DNA of 64,000 nt from Sphingosinicella sp. (lineage in GTDB: Bacteria; Pseudomonadota; Alphaproteobacteria; Sphingomonadales; Sphingomonadaceae): NCBI GenBank assembly GCA_013816585.1, contig JACDEE010000004.1, forward strand, positions 67,017 to 131,016, in the 5' to 3' direction. Of the stretch, positions 29,416 to 40,282 are shown in pieces (positions within the stretch are counted from its first letter, which is position 1; every line of letters starts with the position of its first letter). The notes under the pieces were generated by a model. It was not told the origin of the DNA and searched no databases. It saw nothing but the letters and a program-made list of their open reading frames with translations. Made by a program: the position numbers and the translations under genes.

Positions 29416-30170
29416 CTTCGCCTGGCGGTTTCCAGCAATTCGGCAGTGACCGGATAACCGAGACCTTCAGGGATGCAGACCCATTTTTTCTCCTCCCGCT
29501 GTTCGATCCAGGGGGTGATCTTTGTCACCGGGTGCCGTTCGGCATCGGCCCGCGCTTCGTCGACCGACGCGAAGCGGGCCACACGTTCCAGGTTCCGGCG
29601 CGTCGGGAAAATCACGTGAGCTCCCCCTGCTTCCACTGAAGCCAGCACGTCGCTGGCGCTGAGCCAGAAAGCCCGCACGGCTTCGGTCTCGTCCGCGCTC
29701 GCAGGGTGGGCGCCGGACGGTGCCTCCGCGACGTAGAACAAGGTATCGAAACGGCGTGTTTTCCGAAAATTGGGACACCAGCGCGCAAATGGGGTGAGAG
29801 CGTCCAGATCGAGACTGAGCCCATGTTCGGCCAGGGTGTCTGCGAACGGAATTCCGCTTGCCAAATCCGCTCGGATCGCGGCGCTAAGCTCCTGGTCGGG
29901 CTGAGGCAGTAGCCCCGCGGCGACACCTGTTTCCTCGATGGTCTCCCGGATTGCGGCGATCCGGGCGGCTGCGTCATCCACTTCCTCGGTCGCCGCGAGC
30001 GCCTCGTCCTGCGGCTCGATCCGGCCACCCGGAAATACCAGAGCGCCGGCTGCAAAAGCCATGGTTTCGGCCCGCTCCATCACCAATATCTCGGGCGCGC
30101 TTTGACCGGCGCGCATCAGGATCAAGGTGGCAGCCGGGATGGCTTCGGGAAGGCCGGATAGGGTGTCCAT
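29412..30170 (-). CDS. NUDIX hydrolase domain-containing protein
   Basis: VFPGGRIEPQDEALAATEEVDDAAARIAAIRETIEETGV, a NUDIX box with insertion. Confidence 0.87.
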   Translation of the reverse strand: MDTLSGLPEAIPAATLILMRAGQSAPEILVMERAETMAFAAGALVFPGGRIEPQDEALAATEEVDDAAARIAAIRETIEETGVAAGLLPQPDQELSAAIRADLASGIPFADTLAEHGLSLDLDALTPFARWCPNFRKTRRFDTLFYVAEAPSGAHPASADETEAVRAFWLSASDVLASVEAGGAHVIFPTRRNLERVARFASVDEARADAERHPVTKITPWIEQREEKKWVCIPEGLGYPVTAELLETARRS

Positions 30171-30190
30171 GATCCGGCCCTGGCCTGATC

Positions 30191-31072
30191 CTATTTACCG
30201 CAGCCGAGGGGTTCTTCGTCACCATAAGCCTGGCAGACATGCTCCCACGCCTCTTCGGCGGTTTCCACGAACTTGAACAGCTTGAGGTCGTCCGGCGATA
30301 TGACGCCTTCTTCCACCAAGGCTTCGAAACTGATCACGCGTTCCCAGAATTCCCGGCCGAACAGCATGATCGGGATCGGCTTGATCTTGCCGGTCTGGAT
30401 CAGCGTCAATAGCTCGAACCCCTCGTCGAACGTGCCGAACCCGCCTGGGAAAACCGCCACCGCCCGCGCGCGCAGCAGAAAGTGCATCTTGCGCAGCGAA
30501 AAATAATGGAATTGGAAGCTGAGCGACGGCGTCACATAGGGATTGGGAAGCTGTTCGTGCGGCAGCACGATGTTGAGTCCGATCGAATCGACGCCTTCAT
30601 CCGCAGCACCGCGATTGGCGGCTTCCATGATCGACGGACCGCCGCCCGAGCAGACGACGAACTGCCTTTTGCCATTTTCGTCGGTTCCGCAGCGGCTGGC
30701 CATCCGCGCGAGCTTGCGCGCCTCGTCATAATATTTGGATTTCGCCTTGAGCCGCTCGGCGACCGCGCGCTGGCTGTCGGTCGAAGCCGCGCTGATCAGA
30801 GCGTCGGCCTTGCCCGGCTCGGGAATTCGGGCCGATCCGTACATGACGAAGGTGGATCCGATATTCGCCTCGTTCATCATCAGCTCGGGCTTCAGCAGCT
30901 CCAGCTGGAAACGAACCGCACGAAGATCCTCGCGCAGCAGGAAATCCATGTCCTGGAAGGCCAGGCGATAAGCGGGATCTTCAGTCTGCGGACTGGAAGT
31001 CGGCTGGTTGGCGACTTCCGCTTCTTCGCGAGCGGGGGAGAATAGACGAGATGGGGGATGAGGATCGGTCAT
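30191..31072 (-). CDS. LOG family / TIGR00730 Rossmann-fold protein
   Basis: VCSGGGPSIMEAANRGA and AVFPGGFGTFDEGFELLTLIQTGKIKPIPI (PGGxGTxxE). Confidence 0.9.
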   Translation of the reverse strand: MTDPHPPSRLFSPAREEAEVANQPTSSPQTEDPAYRLAFQDMDFLLREDLRAVRFQLELLKPELMMNEANIGSTFVMYGSARIPEPGKADALISAASTDSQRAVAERLKAKSKYYDEARKLARMASRCGTDENGKRQFVVCSGGGPSIMEAANRGAADEGVDSIGLNIVLPHEQLPNPYVTPSLSFQFHYFSLRKMHFLLRARAVAVFPGGFGTFDEGFELLTLIQTGKIKPIPIMLFGREFWERVISFEALVEEGVISPDDLKLFKFVETAEEAWEHVCQAYGDEEPLGCGK

Positions 31073-31082
31073 CCGCCCGGCT

Positions 31083-31736
31083 TTAGCGGCAATAGGGCCC
31101 TCGTCCCATATCAAAATGCAGATGATCTCGATGGAAGCTGTTGGCGTCGGGTCCAAGGCCGATCTGAAAGCGCCGGCAGCCCTCCCGATGGACCGATCGG
31201 AGAAAGCTTTTCACATTCTCATCCTGTCCGTTCCAGCCGGTCAGCAAGGAGATCCGGCGTCCGTCGGAAAGGATGAAGGCCCCTATGTCGACCGCATTGG
31301 CGCGGCCATGTTCGCTAAGCTTGCCGCCGGCCTGACCGTTGATCGGGCGGCAGCTATAAGTGCCCATGCTTTCGATCCGGACGACCTGAGCGCCGAGCCA
31401 TTGCTCGGCCGCCGGCTGCACCGCCTCGCGCGTCCAGCGCGCAAGCTGGTGGGCGAGCGGGCAGGTCATCGCTCCCAGATTGGCGACAGGAGTTCCGATA
31501 TCGAGCAATTGCACCGATCCCAGCGCGGTACAGCCGCCATCAAAGACCCGATCCGGCAGGATTCGGAATTGGACTCCTTCTCGGCGAAGGTCTGCGTGGC
31601 ATTGTCGGGTTGCAACGTCTGGATCAGCCGGGACGATATTGGGCGATGGGCGCGATGGGGGGACGGCAGGCCGCTGCTCGGCCTTTGGAATGCAGGCCGC
31701 CAATAATGTAAGTGACAGCAAGGCTCCCCAGCGCAT
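31083..31736 (-). CDS. Extensin family protein
   Basis: IESMGTYSCRPINGQAGGKLSEHGRANAVDIGAFILSDGRRISLLTGW...GCRRFQIGLGPDANSFHRDHLHFDMGRGPYCR. Confidence 0.88.
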   Translation of the reverse strand: MRWGALLSLTLLAACIPKAEQRPAVPPSRPSPNIVPADPDVATRQCHADLRREGVQFRILPDRVFDGGCTALGSVQLLDIGTPVANLGAMTCPLAHQLARWTREAVQPAAEQWLGAQVVRIESMGTYSCRPINGQAGGKLSEHGRANAVDIGAFILSDGRRISLLTGWNGQDENVKSFLRSVHREGCRRFQIGLGPDANSFHRDHLHFDMGRGPYCR

Positions 31737-31854
31737 GGGCAAACTGTTCCTCTGGGCCGCCGCGCGGTCAAGCCCGGGCTCCGTTGGAAGAGTCGAAGCG
31801 TTGCAGGCGGGAGTCGAACGGAAAATCCGGGCGCACACAGAGATGGACGGTTGA

Positions 31855-31936
31855 CAGAATGGGTGCCGGCTCTAAGCCGGCCGGCGGGCCACGCCGTCCC
31901 AACGCGGCGCGTGCTCTCTGTGAGGAGAGTTGAAAT
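31855..31936 (+). promoter_or_regulatory. serC-type leader RNA element upstream of serC-serA
   Basis: GCCGGCTCTAAGCCGGC hairpin, CACGCCG..CGGCGCGTG hairpin and CTCTC/GAGAG hairpin overlapping the ribosome-binding region, directly before serC in an alphaproteobacterium, the context of the described serC RNA motif. Confidence 0.6.
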
Positions 31937-33088
31937 ATGAATGCCAAGCCAGCGGTGCGTCCCGCGCGCCCGTCTTTTTCTTCCGGACCCTGCGCCAAGC
32001 CGCCGGGCTGGGCCCCCGAACATCTCGCCTTGGGCTCGCTTGGACGATCGCATCGTTCGAAGCTCGGCAAGGCGCGTCTCCAATACGCGATCGATTTGAC
32101 CCGGTCGGTGCTGCGCGTCCCTGACACGCATCGCATCGCGATCGTTCCCGGGTCCGACACCGGCGCGGTCGAAATGGCGATGTGGACGATGCTGGGGGTC
32201 CGGGCGGTCACCATGCTCGCCTGGGAAAGTTTCGGCGAAGGCTGGGTGACCGATGCGGTGAAGCAATTGAAACTCGACGCGCGCACTCTATCCGCGCCCT
32301 ACGGACAGCTCCCCGATTTGGGCTCGGTAGATCAATCGACCGACATGGTCTTCACCTGGAACGGCACCACTTCCGGCGTGCGCGTTCCGAACGGGGACTG
32401 GATCGACGCGGGCCGCGAAGGCCTTACCATCGCCGATTCCACGTCGGCCTGTTTCGCGATGGAGCTTCCCTGGGAGAAGCTCGATGTCGTCACCTATAGC
32501 TGGCAGAAAGTGCTGGGGGGAGAAGGCGGCCATGGGATGTTGATCCTGGGACCGCGCGCTGTCGAGCGGCTGGAATCTTATACGCCCGACCGTCCTTTGC
32601 CCAAGATCTTTCGCCTTACCAAAGGCGGCAAGCTGATCGAGGGCATCTTCCAGGGCGAAACGATCAACACCCCCTCGATGCTTGCAGTCGAGGATTACAT
32701 CCATTCGCTCGAATGGGCGCAGGGGCTGGGCGGGCTTTCGGCGCTGATCGCGCGCTGCGACGCCAATGCTGCCGCACTCGACGTCTGGGTGCAACGGGCC
32801 GACTGGATCGATCATCTCGCGGCCGATCCCGCGATCCGCACCAACACCAGCGTCTGCCTCAAATTCGCCGATCACGCTGTTAGCGGGCTGGACGAAGCCG
32901 GCCAGAACGCGCTGGTCAAGAAGATGGCGGCCCTGCTCGAAGCGGAAGGCGCCGCCTACGACATAGCCGGATATCGCGACGCGCCGCCGGGGATTCGCAT
33001 CTGGTGCGGCGCCACGATCGAAACTGACGATATCGAGGCGCTTTGTCCGTGGCTCGATTGGGCGTGGCAGCAAGAGCGCTCGCAATAA
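31937..33088 (+). CDS. serC: Phosphoserine transaminase
   Basis: [18 protein letters not shown]...[18 protein letters not shown]...[28 protein letters not shown]; followed by serA. Confidence 0.95.
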   Translation: MNAKPAVRPARPSFSSGPCAKPPGWAPEHLALGSLGRSHRSKLGKARLQYAIDLTRSVLRVPDTHRIAIVPGSDTGAVEMAMWTMLGVRAVTMLAWESFGEGWVTDAVKQLKLDARTLSAPYGQLPDLGSVDQSTDMVFTWNGTTSGVRVPNGDWIDAGREGLTIADSTSACFAMELPWEKLDVVTYSWQKVLGGEGGHGMLILGPRAVERLESYTPDRPLPKIFRLTKGGKLIEGIFQGETINTPSMLAVEDYIHSLEWAQGLGGLSALIARCDANAAALDVWVQRADWIDHLAADPAIRTNTSVCLKFADHAVSGLDEAGQNALVKKMAALLEAEGAAYDIAGYRDAPPGIRIWCGATIETDDIEALCPWLDWAWQQERSQ

Positions 33089-33156
33089 GCACCGATCTGG
33101 CGGGCGATCTTCCCCCTTTCCTTCCAAATTTCCGGCGCGGCCGGTTGGAGTCCAAA

Positions 33157-34734
33157 ATGCCTAAAGTGTTGATTTCCGATCAGATGGACCCGAAGGCGGC
33201 CGAAATTTTTCGGGCGCGCGGCATCGAGGTCGACGAGAAAACGGACCTCAGCAAGGATGAGCTTGCAGCGATTATCGGCGATTATGACGGCCTCGCCATC
33301 AGGTCGGCGACCAAGGTGACAAGTGAGATTCTGGCAGCCGCGACCAATCTCAAGGTCGTGGGGCGCGCCGGGATCGGAGTCGATAATGTCGATATCCCCG
33401 CCGCGTCCGCCAAGGGCGTGGTGGTGATGAACACGCCGTTCGGCAATTCGATCACCACTGCCGAACATGCGATTGCCCTGATGTTTGCTCTCGCGCGTGA
33501 GCTCCCGGCGGCCGACACCTCCACGCAGGAAGGCAAGTGGGAGAAGAACCGCTTCATGGGGGTCGAGCTTACCTCCAAGATCCTGGGCCTGATCGGCGCC
33601 GGCAATATCGGGTCGATCGTCGCCGAGCGGGCGCTTGGCCTGAAGATGAAAGTGATCGCCTTTGATCCCTTTCTGACGCCCGAGCGGGCGCTTGATCTGG
33701 GTGTCGAGAAAGTCACGCTGGAAGATCTCCTGGCCCGCGCCGATTTCATTACCTTGCACACGCCGCTGACCGACCAGACGCGCAACATCCTGAGCCGCGA
33801 AAATCTCGCCAAGACCAAGAAAGGCGTGCGCATCGTCAATTGCGCGCGCGGCGGGCTGATCGACGAAGCGGCGCTAAAGGAGGGTTTGGAAAGCGGCCAG
33901 ATCGCCGGCGCCGCCTTGGACGTATTCGTCGAGGAACCGGCCAAGCAGAGCCCGTTATTCGGGACGCCTAATTTTATCGCCACACCGCATCTGGGCGCCT
34001 CTACCACCGAGGCGCAGGTCAATGTGGCGATCCAGGTTGCCGAGCAAATGTCCGATTTCCTGAACACGGGCGGCGTGACCAATGCGCTCAACATGCCGTC
34101 GCTCTCGGCCGAAGAGGCACCCAAGCTCCGGCCCTATATGGAGCTTGCCCAAAAGCTCGGATCGCTGGTCGGGCAATTGGAAGGACGCAGCATCTCCGGC
34201 GTTTCGATCGAGGTCGAAGGCGCGGCGGCTCAACTGAACCCCAGGCCCATTACCGGAGCTGTGCTGGCGGGGTTGATGCAGGTCTATTCAGACACGGTGA
34301 ACATGGTCAACGCGCCGTACCTCGCCAAGGAACGTGGCCTGGACGTCCGCGAGATACGCCACGACCGCGAGGGCGATTATCATACTTTGGTGCGAGTGAC
34401 GGTGACCACTGGCGAGGGCCCCAAATCGGTCGCCGGCACATTGTTCGGCAACGCCGCGCCGCGCCTCGTTGAAATCTTCGGCATCAGGGTGGAGGCGGAG
34501 CTGCAGGGTGAAATGATCTATATCGTCAATGACGATGCCCCCGGCTTTATCGGGCGGCTGGGCACCGTGTTGGGCGAAGCGGCGATCAATATCGGCACAT
34601 TCAACCTCGGCCGCCGTGCCGCAGGCGGCGAGGCGGTCGCTTTGGTGTCGGTTGACAGCCATGTTGAAAAAGAAGTCGAACGCGCGATCTGCGCGCTTCC
34701 GGGCGTCCGGGTGGTCGAGCCGCTTCGCTTCTGA
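33157..34734 (+). CDS. serA: D-3-phosphoglycerate dehydrogenase
   Basis: MPKVLISDQMDPKAAEIFRARGIEV...GRAGIGVDNVDIPAASAKGVVVMNTP...LGLIGAGNIGSIVAERALGLKM...NCARGGLIDEAAL, C-terminal ACT domain. Confidence 0.97.
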   Translation: MPKVLISDQMDPKAAEIFRARGIEVDEKTDLSKDELAAIIGDYDGLAIRSATKVTSEILAAATNLKVVGRAGIGVDNVDIPAASAKGVVVMNTPFGNSITTAEHAIALMFALARELPAADTSTQEGKWEKNRFMGVELTSKILGLIGAGNIGSIVAERALGLKMKVIAFDPFLTPERALDLGVEKVTLEDLLARADFITLHTPLTDQTRNILSRENLAKTKKGVRIVNCARGGLIDEAALKEGLESGQIAGAALDVFVEEPAKQSPLFGTPNFIATPHLGASTTEAQVNVAIQVAEQMSDFLNTGGVTNALNMPSLSAEEAPKLRPYMELAQKLGSLVGQLEGRSISGVSIEVEGAAAQLNPRPITGAVLAGLMQVYSDTVNMVNAPYLAKERGLDVREIRHDREGDYHTLVRVTVTTGEGPKSVAGTLFGNAAPRLVEIFGIRVEAELQGEMIYIVNDDAPGFIGRLGTVLGEAAINIGTFNLGRRAAGGEAVALVSVDSHVEKEVERAICALPGVRVVEPLRF

Positions 34735-34798
34735 TCGCTGGACGGGCGGCGCTCCAACCCGTAGAGGCTGCCGGTCATTTTCAAGGAAAGCGTGAGGC

Positions 34799-36088
34799 TT
34801 GGCGAACGTAACGGTGATCGGCGGCCAATGGGGCGACGAGGGCAAGGGAAAGATCGTCGACTGGCTGTCCAGCCGCGCCGACGTGGTCGCCCGTTTCCAG
34901 GGCGGACATAATGCCGGCCATACTCTGGTCGTCGGCGAACAGGTCTACAAACTCTCATTGCTTCCCTCCGGCATCGTCCGCGGCACCCTGTCGGTCATCG
35001 GCAATGGCGTGGTGCTCGATCCCTGGTGGCTGAAACAGGAAGTCGAAAAACTTCGCGGCCAGGGCGTCAGCATCACCCCGGAAAATTTCCAGATCGCCGA
35101 AACCTGTCCGCTGATCCTGCCATTTCACCGCGATCTCGATGCCTTGCGCGAGGATGCGATCGGTCTTGGCAAGATCGGTACGACGCGGCGCGGCATCGGC
35201 CCGGCCTATGAAGACAAGGTCGGTCGCCGCGCCATCCGGGTCTGCGACCTTGCCCATCTGGATGATCTTGAATTGCAGCTCGACCGCCTGTGCGCGCATC
35301 ATGACGCGCTTCGCGCCGGTTTCGGCGAAGGGCCGGTCGATCGCGAACGGCTGGTCGCCGACCTTCGCGAAGTCGCCGACTTCGTCCTCGAATTCGCGCG
35401 GCCGGTCTGGATGACGCTGAACGAGGCGCGCGCCCGGGGACGCCGCATCCTGTTCGAAGGGGCACAAGGCGTGCTGCTGGACGTCGATCACGGCACCTAT
35501 CCCTATGTGACCTCATCTAACACCATCGCTGGGACCGCGGCGGGCGGAACGGGCCTCGGCCCCTCCGCCGCCGGCTTCGTGCTCGGAATCGTCAAGGCCT
35601 ACACCACCCGCGTTGGGTCTGGGCCGTTCCCAACCGAGCTCGACGATGCCATCGGGCAGCGCCTTGGCGAACGAGGCCATGAGTTCGGGACCGTTACCGG
35701 CCGCAAGCGCCGCTGTGGCTGGTTCGACGCGGTGCTCGTCCGCCAATCCTGCGCGGTTTCCGGTGTGACCGGGATCGCTCTCACCAAGCTCGATGTGCTC
35801 GACGGCCTGGACGAAATTAATATCTGCACCGGCTATCGCCTGAACGGAAAGACGCTCGACCATTTCCCCGCCCATTCGTCGGATCAGGCGGCGGTGGAGC
35901 CGATCTACGAGACCGTGGAAGGCTGGTCGCAATCGACCGCGGGCGCGCGCAGCTGGGCCCAGCTTCCGGCCAGCGCGATCAAGTACATCCGGCGCATCGA
36001 GGAACTGATCCGCTGTCCCGTTGCTTTGGTTTCCACCAGCCCCGAGCGCGAAGACACTATTCTGGTCCGCGACCCATTCGCCGACTGA
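34799..36088 (+). CDS. purA: Adenylosuccinate synthase
   Basis: [43 protein letters not shown]...[28 protein letters not shown] start. Confidence 0.97.
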   Translation: MANVTVIGGQWGDEGKGKIVDWLSSRADVVARFQGGHNAGHTLVVGEQVYKLSLLPSGIVRGTLSVIGNGVVLDPWWLKQEVEKLRGQGVSITPENFQIAETCPLILPFHRDLDALREDAIGLGKIGTTRRGIGPAYEDKVGRRAIRVCDLAHLDDLELQLDRLCAHHDALRAGFGEGPVDRERLVADLREVADFVLEFARPVWMTLNEARARGRRILFEGAQGVLLDVDHGTYPYVTSSNTIAGTAAGGTGLGPSAAGFVLGIVKAYTTRVGSGPFPTELDDAIGQRLGERGHEFGTVTGRKRRCGWFDAVLVRQSCAVSGVTGIALTKLDVLDGLDEINICTGYRLNGKTLDHFPAHSSDQAAVEPIYETVEGWSQSTAGARSWAQLPASAIKYIRRIEELIRCPVALVSTSPEREDTILVRDPFAD

Positions 36089-36122
36089 GTTTTTGTAACG
36101 AACAGGATGCTATTGGCGAGCC

Positions 36123-36869
36123 ATGACATCACGCGAAACCACTGGCATTCTTCCCCGCGCCCATGAAGCGCATCAATCGGCGCGCCGCGACCGCTCGTTC
36201 AAGGAATGGGCGACCCTGCTCGCCTTCGGCCCGGTCAATGCACCCTGGCTGCTGAAAAGCCTCTATGGCGGCAGCAAGGCCAGCAAGCGCGCGTTGCTCG
36301 ATCGGCTTGGCCTGCCGCAGGATGCCCTGCCCAATCTGGGTAGCTGGAAAGCCGATGTCGGCCTGCTCAACCTGGTGGTCGATCATATTCTGGCCAAAAA
36401 ACCCAAAATCGTGGTGGAATTCGGCGCGGGAGCCTCAACCCTGGTCGTCGCCCGCGCGCTGCAAATGGCGGGGGGAGGCGTTCATATCGCCTTCGACCAG
36501 CATGAGGATTTCGTTCGATCAACCCGCGAATGGCTGGCCGAATATGGCCTTGCCGCCGATTTGCGTTCGGTTCCGCTGGTGCCGGCCCCGGACGGATTGC
36601 CGGGCCTTTGGTATGATCACGGGCCGCTTCCCGACCAGATCGATTACATGCTGATCGACGGCCCGCCGTGGAGCATCCACCCCTTTACGCGCGGCGCGGC
36701 GGGAAGCTTGTTCGGGCGAATCTCGCGGGGCGGCACGATCATGCTCGACGACGGAGCCCGCCCGGGGGAACGCGTCGTCGCCCGCCGCTGGCGCAAGGCC
36801 TGGCCCGATTTCGATTTCAAGCTGCTGAAGTCCGGCACCAAGGGTACGCTGCGGGGAGTCCGCCGCTAG
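36123..36869 (+). CDS. Class I SAM-dependent methyltransferase-like protein
   Basis: KIVVEFGAGASTLVVARALQMAG...IDYMLIDGPPW...GGTIMLDDGARPGE. Confidence 0.65.
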   Translation: MTSRETTGILPRAHEAHQSARRDRSFKEWATLLAFGPVNAPWLLKSLYGGSKASKRALLDRLGLPQDALPNLGSWKADVGLLNLVVDHILAKKPKIVVEFGAGASTLVVARALQMAGGGVHIAFDQHEDFVRSTREWLAEYGLAADLRSVPLVPAPDGLPGLWYDHGPLPDQIDYMLIDGPPWSIHPFTRGAAGSLFGRISRGGTIMLDDGARPGERVVARRWRKAWPDFDFKLLKSGTKGTLRGVRR

Positions 36870-36883
36870 CTCGGCCTCCGGTT

Positions 36884-37687
36884 TCAGGTGGTGGCGATGT
36901 CCGGCGCGTCCTCGGCCTTCATTCCCACTACATTGTAACCGGCATCCACGTGATGGATTTCGCCGGTGACTCCGCTGGCCAGGTCCGACAGCAGATACAG
37001 CGCCGATCCTCCGACATCCTCGATCGTGACATTGCGGCGCAGCGGCGCATTATATTCGTTCCACTTCAGGATGTAACGGAAATCGCCAATGCCGCTGGAG
37101 GCGAGAGTCTTGATCGGGCCGGCTGAAAGGGCGTTGACCCGGATATTTTCGGGGCCGAGATCCATGGCGAGATATTTGACGCTCGTTTCGAGCGCGGCCT
37201 TGGCGACGCCCATCACGTTATAATGCGGGATGACCTTCTCGGCGCCATAATAAGAAAGGGTCAGGATGCTGCCTCCGTTGGGCATCATCGTCCGCGCGCG
37301 CTGGGTTACCGCAGCGAAACTGTAGCAGCTGATATTCATGGTCATCAGGAAATTCGCGAGGCTGGTATCGACATAGCCCCCGCGAAGCTCGTTCTTGTCG
37401 GAAAATCCGATCGCATGAACCACGAAGTCGATCGTGCCCCAGCGCGCCTTCAGAGCGGCGAATGCCTGGTCGAGCGCATCCATGTCGGAAACGTCGCAAT
37501 CGATCAGGAAATCGGAACCTAACTGCTCGGCCAGCGGTCCCACCCGGCGCTGCAGGGCCTCGCCCTGATAGCTGAAGGCAAGCTCTGCCCCCTGTTCGGC
37601 CAAAGCCTTGGCAATTCCCCACGCAAGTGACCGATCATTGGCGAGACCCATGATCAATCCGCGTTTGCCGGCCATCAAGCCATTCAT
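36884..37687 (-). CDS. fabI: Enoyl-ACP reductase FabI
   Basis: MAGKRGLIMGLANDRSLAWGIAKALAEQGAELAFSYQGE...FVVHAIGFSDKNELRGGYVDTSLANF...YYGAEKVIPHYNVMGVAKAALE. Confidence 0.95.
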   Translation of the reverse strand: MNGLMAGKRGLIMGLANDRSLAWGIAKALAEQGAELAFSYQGEALQRRVGPLAEQLGSDFLIDCDVSDMDALDQAFAALKARWGTIDFVVHAIGFSDKNELRGGYVDTSLANFLMTMNISCYSFAAVTQRARTMMPNGGSILTLSYYGAEKVIPHYNVMGVAKAALETSVKYLAMDLGPENIRVNALSAGPIKTLASSGIGDFRYILKWNEYNAPLRRNVTIEDVGGSALYLLSDLASGVTGEIHHVDAGYNVVGMKAEDAPDIATT

Positions 37688-38649
37688 ATGCTTTTCCTGT
37701 TATAGAATGGTTCTTCGCCATCCTTTAGTCGCTCTTCGGGCGTTTCCGCTAGTGCGGCGTTGAGTTCCGCACCTATCACTACGCCCAGGCCGATCACGAA
37801 GAAAAAGATAAGCGCGATCATCACCCCGGCGAGACTCCCGTAGGTGAGATCATACCCGCCGAGGGTGGACAGCATGGCGGGCAGCAAGGCGGTGGTTGAT
37901 AGCCACCAGATCGTGACAAAGGCGGGACCTGGCCAGCGGCGACAGCCCCGCTTGCGGTAGCGCTTCGGCGTAAGAGTGAAAAACAGAAGATAAAGCGAGC
38001 CAAACAGCACCAGCCCCGGCAGGATGCGGAACAGGGTGAACAGGCTGACGATATCGTCTCCCCCGGGCAGGAAGCGGACCACGAATTCCTGGACGCCGCT
38101 GAGCAGGATCGAGAAACTGAAAGCGACCATGGCCAGGATCACCGAGGCAATGATCATCCCCAGCGATCCCAGCCGATATTCCCAGAAAGGACGGCTGAAG
38201 CTTACTCCATAGGCCCGGCGAATGATGTCGCGGATGGTCTCGATGAAGCTGCCCGTGGTCCACAGGCCGACGATCGCGCCCAGCCACAGCAGGCCGCCCG
38301 ATCGCGCCTCTAGGACGTCGGCGATCGGCTTGGAAAGCACATCGGCGACGTCGGGCGGCATGGTCTGGAGAAGGCCGATCACCGCGTCCATGCCACCCTC
38401 GCTCTGCCCGAACAGGCGGGCGACCGCGGCAGCGACGATGACGAATGGAAAAATGGTCAGCAAGGCCAAATAGGCCAGATTGCCGGCATGGATGAAGCCG
38501 TCCGAATAGACTCCGATGGCGACCCGCTTGATCACTTCGAACGGGTAAGTGCCGGGGCGGATCCGTTCGACATGCCTGCCGAACTTCGCCTTCGCCTTGG
38601 AAAAACGCTTACGCCTGGCCTCTGGGGATTCGGGTGAAAGATTTTGCAC
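37684..38649 (-). CDS. YihY/virulence factor BrkB family protein
   Basis: Multi-TM protein, SDGFIHAGNLAYLALLTIFPFVIVAAAVARLFG...FVTIWWLSTTALLPAMLSTLGGYDLTYGSLAGVMIALIFFFVIGLGVVIGAELNAAL. Confidence 0.92.
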   Translation of the reverse strand: MQNLSPESPEARRKRFSKAKAKFGRHVERIRPGTYPFEVIKRVAIGVYSDGFIHAGNLAYLALLTIFPFVIVAAAVARLFGQSEGGMDAVIGLLQTMPPDVADVLSKPIADVLEARSGGLLWLGAIVGLWTTGSFIETIRDIIRRAYGVSFSRPFWEYRLGSLGMIIASVILAMVAFSFSILLSGVQEFVVRFLPGGDDIVSLFTLFRILPGLVLFGSLYLLFFTLTPKRYRKRGCRRWPGPAFVTIWWLSTTALLPAMLSTLGGYDLTYGSLAGVMIALIFFFVIGLGVVIGAELNAALAETPEERLKDGEEPFYNRKSI

Positions 38650-38654
38650 TTCGC

Positions 38655-39584
38655 CTAGACGCCCAGCGAGGCCCGCGGGTTTCCTTTGCCCCTGCCGCTC
38701 CAGCTTTCGACGAAGCGCTTAAGCTCGTCATCCTGCTCCGGCAGATCGACCATCAGGGTAACCAATTGGTCTCCGCGCGTGCCGGTTTTGGAATGGAAAC
38801 CCCTGTTCTTGAGGCGTAGCACCTTTCCAGATGACGAACCGGCCGGAACGCTCAGCATCACCGCTCCGTCCACGGTCGGGACCTTCACCTTGGCACCCAG
38901 CAGGGCCTCGTCCAGGCCGACGGGCAGATCGAGGCGGATATTGTTTCCTTCGCGCATAAAGAAACGATGCGGCTGGATCGTGATCGTGATGATCGCGTCG
39001 CCATTTCCGCCGGGACCCTGCTGACCTTGGGCCGTGAGCCGGATCTTGGTGCCTTCCTCGACCCCCTTGGGGAGCTTGATCGATATGGTCTTGCCGCTGG
39101 ACAAGGTCACCCGCTGCTCCTTCAGCGCGGCCGCGTCCTCGAATGTAACCGGTAGCCGATAAGAGACATCCGCGCCCTTCTGGGGAGGCGGCGCCTGACG
39201 TCCAAACCCGCCGAAACCACCCCCGCGGCGCCCGCCGAGGATCGTGTCGAACAGGTCCGACAGATCGGCGCTCTCTCCGCCCATTCCGAAGCCTTCGGGT
39301 CCGCCGCTCCGCTGATAGCCGCCTGGAGACGGCCCGCGTCCATAGCCGAAAGGCGAACGGGGATTGCCCTCTTCGTCTATTTCGCCCCGGTCATATTGGG
39401 CGCGCTTGTCCTTGTCGGTGAGGATGTCATAGGCCTGGGTCACTTTCGAGAAGCGCTCCGAAGCCTTTGGATTGTCTTTGTTGCGGTCCGGGTGAAGTTC
39501 CTTGGCCAGCGTTCGATAGGCCTTCTTGATTTCGGCCTCGCTTGCGTCGCGCGCCACCCCCAGCTGTGAATATAGGTCTGCCAT
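38655..39584 (-). CDS. DnaJ C-terminal domain-containing co-chaperone (CbpA-like)
   Basis: [46 protein letters not shown]-domain, Gly-rich linker, C-terminal substrate-binding domain; no zinc finger. Confidence 0.92.
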   Translation of the reverse strand: MADLYSQLGVARDASEAEIKKAYRTLAKELHPDRNKDNPKASERFSKVTQAYDILTDKDKRAQYDRGEIDEEGNPRSPFGYGRGPSPGGYQRSGGPEGFGMGGESADLSDLFDTILGGRRGGGFGGFGRQAPPPQKGADVSYRLPVTFEDAAALKEQRVTLSSGKTISIKLPKGVEEGTKIRLTAQGQQGPGGNGDAIITITIQPHRFFMREGNNIRLDLPVGLDEALLGAKVKVPTVDGAVMLSVPAGSSSGKVLRLKNRGFHSKTGTRGDQLVTLMVDLPEQDDELKRFVESWSGRGKGNPRASLGV

Positions 39585-39703
39585 CTGAGCTTCGTTCTCC
39601 AGCCGGGCCGAAAAGTCCACCATAACGCGCTTGCAGATGGGTTTGGAACTTCCGGGCCGCAAGCCATGCTTGTGCGAAGCGGCCCTGAGCGGCAAGAGGC
39701 GGC

Positions 39704-40282
39704 ATGACCAATGATCCGCACTCCCTGTTCGACCTGTGGTTCGAAGAAGCCCGGCAGAGTGAACCCAATGATCCCGAAGCCATGGCGCTAGCCACCTGCG
39801 ACACCGAAGGCCGCCCTTCGGTTCGAATGGTGCTTTTGAAAAATCACGATGCGCGCGGTTTCACTTTCCACACCAACCTTGAAAGCCGAAAGGGCGGCGA
39901 GATCGAGGCAAACCCCAATGCAGCGATTGTCTTTCATTGGAAATCACTGCGCCGCCAGGTGAGGGTTGAGGGCCGGATCGAGCCCGTGAGCGTTGCCGAT
40001 GCCGATGCCTATTTTGCCACGCGCAGCCGCGGATCCCAACTCAGCGCCTGGGCTTCCTCGCAGTCGCGCCCGCTTGAATCCGCCGAAGCCCTGGCGGCTC
40101 GCTATGCCGATATGGTGGAGCGTTTCGAGGGCCAGGATGTGCCCCGGCCGGCGCACTGGACCGGGCTGCGGCTGGTGCCGCGAGTCATCGAATTCTGGTC
40201 CAATGGCGATTTTCGCCTGCATCAGCGCCGTCTTTTCACCCTGACCGGCAATGACTGGCACGAAAATCTGCTCTATCCATGA
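39704..40282 (+). CDS. pdxH: Pyridoxamine 5'-phosphate oxidase
   Basis: [71 protein letters not shown]...[10 protein letters not shown]...RLHQRRLF. Confidence 0.96.
   Translation: MTNDPHSLFDLWFEEARQSEPNDPEAMALATCDTEGRPSVRMVLLKNHDARGFTFHTNLESRKGGEIEANPNAAIVFHWKSLRRQVRVEGRIEPVSVADADAYFATRSRGSQLSAWASSQSRPLESAEALAARYADMVERFEGQDVPRPAHWTGLRLVPRVIEFWSNGDFRLHQRRLFTLTGNDWHENLLYP

Noticed and set aside
40256-40275. TGGCACG...CTGC resembling a sigma-54 promoter
   Set aside because: Spacing is off by one (not GG-N10-GC) and it lies inside the 3' end of pdxH, directly before an overlapping gene.
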